From contig JBNMJS010000066.1 of the NCBI GenBank assembly GCA_050873965.1, positions 1 through 10,326 on the forward strand: a DNA stretch of 10,326 bases, written 5' to 3'. Origin of the DNA: UBA2883 sp050873965 (GTDB lineage Bacteria; Cyanobacteriota; Vampirovibrionia; Gastranaerophilales; Gastranaerophilaceae). The notes under the pieces are model-generated. The model made no database searches, had not been told where the DNA came from, and worked only from the letters and a program-made list of their open reading frames with translations. How positions within the stretch are numbered: position 1 is the stretch's first letter; every line of letters begins with the position of its first letter. Position numbers and translations under genes: made by a program. Shown piece after piece: positions 5,437 to 10,326 of the stretch.

Positions 5437-6662
5437 TAGATTTCAAATCTACGCTAAAAATTGCAGTAAACTCTCTTAAAGTGAATAAAATGAGAAGTAT
5501 GCTTACAAGTCTTGGTATAATTATCGGTGTAAGTGCCGTTATTATAATGCTTGCAATTGGTACTGGTGCTCAAGAAAAAGTCCAAAAGAATATGGAATCA
5601 ATGGGAAGTAATCTACTAACAATAAGAGGGGCTTCTGCTAAATCTGGTGGTGTACACATGGGAATGGGTACTATTCCAACTCTAACAACAAAAGATGCTA
5701 CTGCAATTAACAAAAATGCTCGTGGAATACTTGGAGTCGCACCAATTTCTTCTGAAACAAAACAATTAACCTACGGAAACCAAAACTGGTCAACCTCTGT
5801 TTATGGCACAATGCCTGAATATTTCTTTATAAAAAACTATGAAATAGATTGTGGTAGAGGATTTATTCCGGAAGATATTAGAAATGCTGCAAAAGTTGCC
5901 ATTATGGGAACAACGGTTGCTTCTGAACTATTTGGAGATGTTAATCCAGTAGGAAAAACTATACGTGTTGGAAATATTCCATTTAAAGTTATAGGGACAT
6001 TAAAATCAAAAGGACAAGCAGGACCAATGGATCAAGATGATTTAATATTTATCCCATTAACGACTGCTCAAAGAAAAGTTTTCGGTACAGATTTTCCAAA
6101 CACAGTAAGTATGATTGTTGTAAAATGCCAAGATGCTGATATTGTAGAAACTACAGAAGCTGACATTGATGAACTTTTAACAAAAAGACACAATCTAGGT
6201 GCGAACCAAGATAAGGATTACGAAATTAGAAACTCTGCTGATTTTCAAGAAAAAATGAAATCTACAGTTCAAACATTTGCAATACTACTAGCATCTATTG
6301 CATCAGTATCACTTTTAGTTGGTGGCATCGGCATCATGAATATTATGCTTGTATCTGTTACAGAAAGAACAAAAGAAATTGGTATAAGAATGGCAATTGG
6401 TGCCAGAACATGGGATATACGCTGGCAGTTTCTTATTGAATCATTTTTACTTTCAATAATAGGTGGTTTAGCAGGAGTGTTTGTAGGCGTTACAGGTTCA
6501 CTCCTTGTCGGAGCATTAGCAAGCGATATGTCAGTAAAAATATCTTTATTCTCCGTTCTATTATCATTAGGTTTTTCAGGACTCGTTGGTGTTGCTTTTG
6601 GATATTATCCAGCATACAAAGCATCACTGCTTAGACCTATTGATGCCCTAAGATATGAATAG
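5433..6662 (+). CDS. MacB-type ABC transporter permease (MacB_PCD + FtsX)
   Basis: The 409-residue inner-membrane subunit has four predicted membrane helices, at about 22-44, 282-308, 333-362 and 370-395. Between helices 1 and 2 lies the large periplasmic core domain (about 48-275) that contacts the adaptor. The C-terminal half is the FtsX domain with the hallmark ERTKEIGIRMAIGA (311-324) on the cytoplasmic loop and PAYKASLLRPIDALRYE (393-409) at the end. Proteins of this type do not pump through a membrane channel; they drive substrates from periplasm to TolC by a piston-like motion (established for E. coli MacB). The 4-nt overlap with the ATPase gene implies coupled translation. The substrate is unknown; family members export macrolides, peptides, siderophores or toxins. 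Confidence 0.93.
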   Translation: MIDFKSTLKIAVNSLKVNKMRSMLTSLGIIIGVSAVIIMLAIGTGAQEKVQKNMESMGSNLLTIRGASAKSGGVHMGMGTIPTLTTKDATAINKNARGILGVAPISSETKQLTYGNQNWSTSVYGTMPEYFFIKNYEIDCGRGFIPEDIRNAAKVAIMGTTVASELFGDVNPVGKTIRVGNIPFKVIGTLKSKGQAGPMDQDDLIFIPLTTAQRKVFGTDFPNTVSMIVVKCQDADIVETTEADIDELLTKRHNLGANQDKDYEIRNSADFQEKMKSTVQTFAILLASIASVSLLVGGIGIMNIMLVSVTERTKEIGIRMAIGARTWDIRWQFLIESFLLSIIGGLAGVFVGVTGSLLVGALASDMSVKISLFSVLLSLGFSGLVGVAFGYYPAYKASLLRPIDALRYE

Positions 6663-6667
6663 ATAAA

Positions 6668-8023
6668 TTACTGTTCATTCAATACTTCTAAAGCACATTC
6701 TCTTGCAACATCAGTTACAAAATCCATATCTTCTTCTTCTATAATCAATGGAGGATTAAAGTAAATGATGTCACCTAATGGTCTTAGTAAAACGCCTTTT
6801 TTCAACGCTTTTTTATAAATTTGATAACCCAATCTCAAAGAAGAATCAAAGTTTTCTTTAGTCTTTTTATTTTTTACGATTTCAATAGCATTTACTAATC
6901 CAATATGACGGACTTCACCAACGTTGTCTAAATCTAAGAATTTTTCTTTAATAATCTTATTAAAATATTCAGCACGTCTATTTGCATTTTCAATAATCTT
7001 TTCATCTTTCAAGATGTTTAATACCTCAATACCTGCAGAACAACCTAATGGGTTGCCTGAATAAGTATGAGAATGCATAAATGCCTTACCTGTCAAATAA
7101 TCAGCGTAAAACGCATCATAAATTTCTTGTGTAGTCACACACAATGACATTGGCATATAACCACCAGTTAACCCCTTTGACAAGCACATAATATCAGGAG
7201 ATACACCAGCCCAGTCAAAAGCAAACATTTTACCTGTACGACCATAGCCAGTTGCAATCTCATCTGCAATCAAATGTACATTATATTTATCACACAATTT
7301 TCTTAATTTTGTAAGATATAATGGTGGATAAATTTTCATACCAGCAGAGCCTTGTAATAGTGGTTCTACAAGCATAGCACAAGTTTCATCACCATATTGT
7401 TCAAATGTTTTCTCAGCTTTTTCAAAACATTCACAACAACAATTGTCACGATTTTTACCATAAGGACATCTAAAACAATCTGGACCTTGAACTCTTACTA
7501 CGTCCATCAAAATTGGTTTATATATTTTAGAATATAAATCACACGCACCAACTGACAAAGCACCAATAGTTTCACCATGATATGCATCAGATAATGCCAT
7601 AAATCTAGTTTTTTGAGTATTACCAGTTTGTTGATGATACTGAAAACTCATTTTCATAGACATTTCAATAGCAGCAGAACCATTATCTGCAAAATTAAAT
7701 TTACACAAGCCTTTCGGAATAACTTCCATTAATTTTTGACATAAAGTAATTGCTGTTTTATGAGTAAAATTAGCAAATATAACATGTTCCAAAGTATCCA
7801 ATTGCTTTTTCATTGCAGCATTAATTCTAGGATTACAATGTCCTAACAAATTACACCACCAAGAACTAACAACATCTTTATAACATTTACCATCAATATC
7901 ATAAAGGTTTATACCTTCACCACGTTCAATTACTATTGGAGGCAACTCTTCATAATCTTTCATTTGAGAACAAGGGTGCCAAATATACTTTAAATCTTCT
8001 TTTTGCCATTCATTCATATTCAT
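6668..8023 (-). CDS. bioA: 7,8-Diaminopelargonate aminotransferase (BioA)
   Basis: This PLP enzyme makes 7,8-diaminopelargonate from 8-amino-7-oxononanoate in biotin synthesis. The 451 residues cover the whole fold. Motifs include SSWWCNLLGHCNP (53-65), FADNGSAAIEMSMKM (111-125), YHGETIGALS (148-157), LIADEIATGYGRTGKMFAF (251-269; D254 for the PLP ring nitrogen), SKGLTGGY with PLP lysine K283, HSHTYSGNPLGC (317-328) and LLRPLGDIIYFNPP (412-425). A cysteine-rich stretch (six Cys in 183-199) is notable. The amino donor is usually S-adenosylmethionine, but HSHTYSGN looks more like the lysine-using B. subtilis form (HGHSYTGN) than E. coli (HGPTFMGN), as recalled. The gene starts 2 nt after the bioD stop, with AAGAAG in the end of bioD as ribosome binding site. 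A second in-frame ATG at 8017 is possible. Confidence 0.93.
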   Translation of the reverse strand: MNMNEWQKEDLKYIWHPCSQMKDYEELPPIVIERGEGINLYDIDGKCYKDVVSSWWCNLLGHCNPRINAAMKKQLDTLEHVIFANFTHKTAITLCQKLMEVIPKGLCKFNFADNGSAAIEMSMKMSFQYHQQTGNTQKTRFMALSDAYHGETIGALSVGACDLYSKIYKPILMDVVRVQGPDCFRCPYGKNRDNCCCECFEKAEKTFEQYGDETCAMLVEPLLQGSAGMKIYPPLYLTKLRKLCDKYNVHLIADEIATGYGRTGKMFAFDWAGVSPDIMCLSKGLTGGYMPMSLCVTTQEIYDAFYADYLTGKAFMHSHTYSGNPLGCSAGIEVLNILKDEKIIENANRRAEYFNKIIKEKFLDLDNVGEVRHIGLVNAIEIVKNKKTKENFDSSLRLGYQIYKKALKKGVLLRPLGDIIYFNPPLIIEEEDMDFVTDVARECALEVLNEQ

Positions 8024-8025
8024 AA

Positions 8026-8724
8026 TTAATCTTCTTTAAACATACTTTCTAACAACTCTTTATCGATATTTATATCATTTTCACCTTTTGCAACCGTTGC
8101 AATAACATTTACATCTGTCATTTTTTCAATCATATATAAATTGTCACGGTGCATAAAATCATTTTTATCAAAATTATTTAATATAATACCTTTGACTGTT
8201 ATACCACTTAGACGAATAAATTCAATAGTCGTTACAACAGAATTTATAGTTCCTAAACCACCATCTGCAACAACTACTACATCTTTATCCATGTTTCTAA
8301 TCAAATCAGATAACAAAAACATTTCACTACGTTGAGGAGCATCACATAGTGGACAAGTGATACCACCCGCACCTTCTAAAATCATATAATTATAAGATTG
8401 TTTTAACTTATCATAATCTTCAAAAATTTTTGTTTTAGAAATTGTTTCTCCTATTCTTTTTGCAGCCAAATGTGGAGAAACTGCCTCTGAAAAGCAATAA
8501 GATAAACAATCCATTGGTTCAATATTCAACTTTGCAGTATCGACTACATATTTACAATCACCAGGAGTAACATGTCCATCTGCATCAACAATTGCACCAC
8601 TCAATACTGGTTTATAATATCCACAATTATAACCAAATTCTTTCATCTTTTTTACTAATAATGCTGAAACATAAGTTTTCCCAACATCAGTTCCAGTCGC
8701 TGTAATAAATAAACTCTTTATCAT
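8026..8724 (-). CDS. bioD: Dethiobiotin synthetase (BioD)
   Basis: BioD uses ATP and CO2 to close the ureido ring of 7,8-diaminopelargonate, giving dethiobiotin; it acts directly after BioA. With the start chosen here the protein has 232 residues, normal for the family. It shows the P-loop TATGTDVGKT (8-17), K38 in YYKPVLSG, the EGAGG motif (117-121) and a D/GGLGTINS segment (153-162). The ATG at 8724 is preferred over the in-frame ATG at 8745: GGAGAG sits 7 nt before it, and the upstream ATG falls on a TATAAT -10 box, so would not be in the transcript. The order bioD-bioA forms a two-gene operon. bioB, bioF and early pimelate genes are not in this window. Confidence 0.93.
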   Translation of the reverse strand: MIKSLFITATGTDVGKTYVSALLVKKMKEFGYNCGYYKPVLSGAIVDADGHVTPGDCKYVVDTAKLNIEPMDCLSYCFSEAVSPHLAAKRIGETISKTKIFEDYDKLKQSYNYMILEGAGGITCPLCDAPQRSEMFLLSDLIRNMDKDVVVVADGGLGTINSVVTTIEFIRLSGITVKGIILNNFDKNDFMHRDNLYMIEKMTDVNVIATVAKGENDINIDKELLESMFKED

Positions 8725-8743
8725 AAATACACTCTCCAAACAC

Positions 8744-8752
8744 ATTATAACA
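8744..8752 (-). promoter_or_regulatory. Extended -10 promoter for bioDA
   Basis: On the minus strand TGTTATAAT is a perfect extended -10 (TGnTATAAT; TATAAT at 8749-8744). The -35 position (AACTCT, 8772-8767, at 17-nt spacing) is poor and falls inside the terminator stem of the upstream gene, as expected for extended -10 promoters that tolerate a weak -35. Predicted start is near 8737, a leader of about 13 nt. No clear BirA operator is visible. Confidence 0.6.
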
Positions 8753-8760
8753 CTTCAAAG

Positions 8761-8800
8761 AAAAAGAGAGTTAGTTAAATTAATAACCAACTCTCTTTTT
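8761..8800 (-). terminator. Intrinsic terminator of the SLH protein gene
   Basis: Read on the minus strand, AAAAAGAGAGTTGGTT (8800-8785) pairs with AACTAACTCTCTTTTT (8776-8761) across an 8-nt AT loop. The stem has 16 bp with a single G-U wobble and continues into TTTTTCTTTG. It begins 19 nt after the SLH gene stop. On the plus strand the wobble becomes an A-C mismatch, so the element is best as a minus-strand terminator, though T-rich on both sides. Confidence 0.85.
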
Positions 8801-8819
8801 ATAATATTTGTTCTAAAGA

Positions 8820-10226
8820 TTATTCAAAAGTAACTTTTAAAACTTCTTTAGGATTCAAACTAGAATTGTTAGAATATTTTGGAGCAAATAAGTATCTAAC
8901 TTCGTCAACTAATTCATAGCCAACACCGAATACACCACTTGCTACATTTTCTACTGAATTCCAGATGTATTTACCAGCAGTTACAAAAGAACTACCAACA
9001 TTTTTCAAACCTGCTTTTGGTTGTAAGCATAATGTATCACAGAAAGCATTTGACCAATTATCACCATATTTTTCAACGCTGTTTGATGTCAAATTAGCTT
9101 CTTGAGAAACAGTTCTACCAGCAACACCTAAAATTCTAGCTGAAGCTGAAACTGGAGCAGCAACTAATCTAGCAACGATATTAGGATCTTTTGCTGTTTG
9201 AGCAGTTGCTTCAGTAACTGTTTCTGGTAATTTTGTAACTTTATCGCCATTAACGATTTCTTTGAATTGAACTTTAATATAACCAGGATTTTTTACACCA
9301 GGTCTAACAACTTCAGATACGATACCTCTGATTTTAGAACCAGCAGGATAAGCACATCCGTCAATTGTAGCAGGTTCAACTAATACAGCAGTGAATCTGT
9401 CACCTGCATTAGAAACTCTAGCACTTAATCTTTCTTCTAATTTAATTAGAACTTGATAAGTTGGGTTTTCAGCAGATTTTACACAAGATGTAGCTGCAGT
9501 TGGGTGAGTTTTTAAGTATTCACTTAAAGCACCAACTAAATAAGTAACTTGTTCTTTTGATAAATATTCATTGTTAATCAATGCAGCTTCATCAGGAACA
9601 GCATCTAAAATACCTGTAGCTAAAACTTCATTTGTTGCACCAGCAGCCCAGTTAGGAATGTGTTTAATAACTTTTCCATTGTACTTTGGAGTTGCTTTTG
9701 CATCATAAGCTACGTCAAAGATTTTTGCTAAAGTACAGAAAACTTCTGCCTTAGTAACTCTTTGTTCAGGTTTGAATGATTTATCTGGGTAACCAATCAT
9801 AATATCAGCAGCAAGTGTTTGGTCAATTGCTTCTTTTGCCCAATAAGATGATGGAACATCTGTATATTTGTCTGCTTCTTTTACGTTAGCCAATTCCAAA
9901 CCATCTGCCAATGTTTGAGCCAATTCACTTCTCAAAACTGGAGATTTACGACTAAATTTGCTACCAGAATTAGCTGCTAACTTATCTAATTCTTTCTTAG
10001 CAAATGACTTAATTACAACATTTTCTTTTCCAGTAACGGTTTTAGCGTCTGCACACTTAGTAATTTTACCGCCAACTACTGTGCTTGTTTTAGCACAAAC
10101 TTCAACTTGAGCTTCTGAACCGAACAATGTTGGGTGTGCGTATGATTGCAATTGTGGTTTATCACAAGCAAATGCAGCAGTACCTAACATAGCAGCAGCT
10201 AAAGTTAATACTAATGATTTTTTCAT
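8820..10226 (-). CDS. Secreted SLH-domain envelope protein
   Basis: A 468-residue exported protein of unknown exact role. The signal peptide spans about 1-20 (KK start, LVLTLAAAMLG core, cut after AFA before C21). AFAC is not a good lipobox because F is at -2, so signal peptidase I cleavage is favoured. Residues 93-238 hold SLH repeats: a partial one (SPVLRSELAQTLADGLEL), a clear one (YTDVPSSYWAKEAID at 121-135, with IGYPDKSFKPEQRVTKAE at 144-161) and a degenerate third (186-238). SLH repeats usually bind secondary cell-wall polymer or peptidoglycan. Residues about 256-335 look like a beta-rich domain with the GDRFTAVLVEP...YPAGSKIRGIV pattern seen in other envelope proteins. The C-terminal third is not recognised. 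Eight cysteines follow the signal peptide cut, suggesting disulfides. A strong AAAGGAG ribosome binding site precedes ATG 10226. Function inferred: wall-associated or outer-membrane-tethering protein. Confidence 0.85.
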   Translation of the reverse strand: MKKSLVLTLAAAMLGTAAFACDKPQLQSYAHPTLFGSEAQVEVCAKTSTVVGGKITKCADAKTVTGKENVVIKSFAKKELDKLAANSGSKFSRKSPVLRSELAQTLADGLELANVKEADKYTDVPSSYWAKEAIDQTLAADIMIGYPDKSFKPEQRVTKAEVFCTLAKIFDVAYDAKATPKYNGKVIKHIPNWAAGATNEVLATGILDAVPDEAALINNEYLSKEQVTYLVGALSEYLKTHPTAATSCVKSAENPTYQVLIKLEERLSARVSNAGDRFTAVLVEPATIDGCAYPAGSKIRGIVSEVVRPGVKNPGYIKVQFKEIVNGDKVTKLPETVTEATAQTAKDPNIVARLVAAPVSASARILGVAGRTVSQEANLTSNSVEKYGDNWSNAFCDTLCLQPKAGLKNVGSSFVTAGKYIWNSVENVASGVFGVGYELVDEVRYLFAPKYSNNSSLNPKEVLKVTFE

Positions 10227-10275
10227 ACTTTTCTCCTTTAAGAAATAACAAACTATTATATCTCTTCTTAAAAAA

Positions 10276-10304
10276 ATTATCGTAAAAATTCAATATATTG
10301 TCAA
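10276..10304 (-). promoter_or_regulatory. Near-consensus sigma-70 promoter for the SLH gene
   Basis: On the minus strand, TTGACA (10304-10299) is a perfect -35, and GATAAT (10281-10276) is a 5/6 -10 after exactly 17 nt. AT-rich DNA lies upstream. The predicted start is near 10269, a leader of about 42 nt. A second TATAAT at 10260-10255 lacks a usable -35. With the strong ribosome binding site and terminator, this predicts high, stand-alone expression. Confidence 0.75.
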
Positions 10305-10326
10305 TCTTTTATTAAGATATAATATC

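Noticed and set aside
8141..8335. Plus-strand open frame inside bioD
   Set aside because: Antisense to BioD motifs, no ribosome binding site or promoter.
8761..8800. BirA operator for the biotin genes
   Set aside because: The GTTA...TAAC symmetry is part of the terminator stem-loop, and the half-sites and spacing do not match the recalled BirA consensus.
10255..10260. Second promoter of the SLH gene (TATAAT on the minus strand)
   Set aside because: The -10 hexamer is perfect, but the sequence 17 nt upstream (ACGATA) is not a -35, there is no TGn extension, and a far better promoter lies just upstream.

Overview
The window reads as chromosome from an AT-rich diderm bacterium (roughly one third G+C, judged by eye) using the standard code. 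TGA works as a stop in the ATGA junction at 5433. An outer membrane is implied by a complete TolC / adaptor / MacB-type efflux set. A secreted protein with S-layer homology (SLH) repeats fits lineages that tie their envelope to the cell wall through SLH domains. The combination resembles non-photosynthetic relatives of Cyanobacteria (Gastranaerophilales / 'Melainabacteria'). That assignment is inference, because no rRNA or phylogenetic marker is present.

Layout. Positions 1-671 hold no gene but contain an unusual set of concentric inverted repeats: three different hairpin-forming repeat types, each present as two inverted copies, nested around a centre near 225-228, followed by a strong separate hairpin at 511-542. 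Next is folE2 (minus strand; GTP to the first pterin intermediate), divergent from a plus-strand five-gene run: aroQ, a TolC-family outer-membrane channel, a MacA/HlyD-type adaptor, a MacB-type ATPase and a MacB-type permease (1594-6662). The run is tightly packed (16-nt gap, 44-nt overlap, 7-nt gap, 4-nt overlap) and has a good promoter in front of aroQ, so it is probably one operon. It meets bioA tail to tail with only 5 bp between stop codons. bioD-bioA (minus strand, 2-nt gap) form a biotin operon with their own extended -10 promoter. A strong hairpin terminator separates them from the last gene, a minus-strand SLH protein with a near-consensus promoter and strong ribosome binding site.

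Function. The last four genes of the run together supply every part of a MacAB-TolC-like pump: inner-membrane permease, ATPase, periplasmic adaptor and outer-membrane channel. aroQ at its head belongs to the shikimate pathway and is probably only co-transcribed. folE2, aroQ and bioDA are cofactor or precursor biosynthesis genes. BioA and BioD catalyse consecutive steps to dethiobiotin.

The protein-coding part is mostly ordinary. The most unusual signal is the non-coding repeat nest at the left end, where the stem sequences differ between copies but base pairing is kept.
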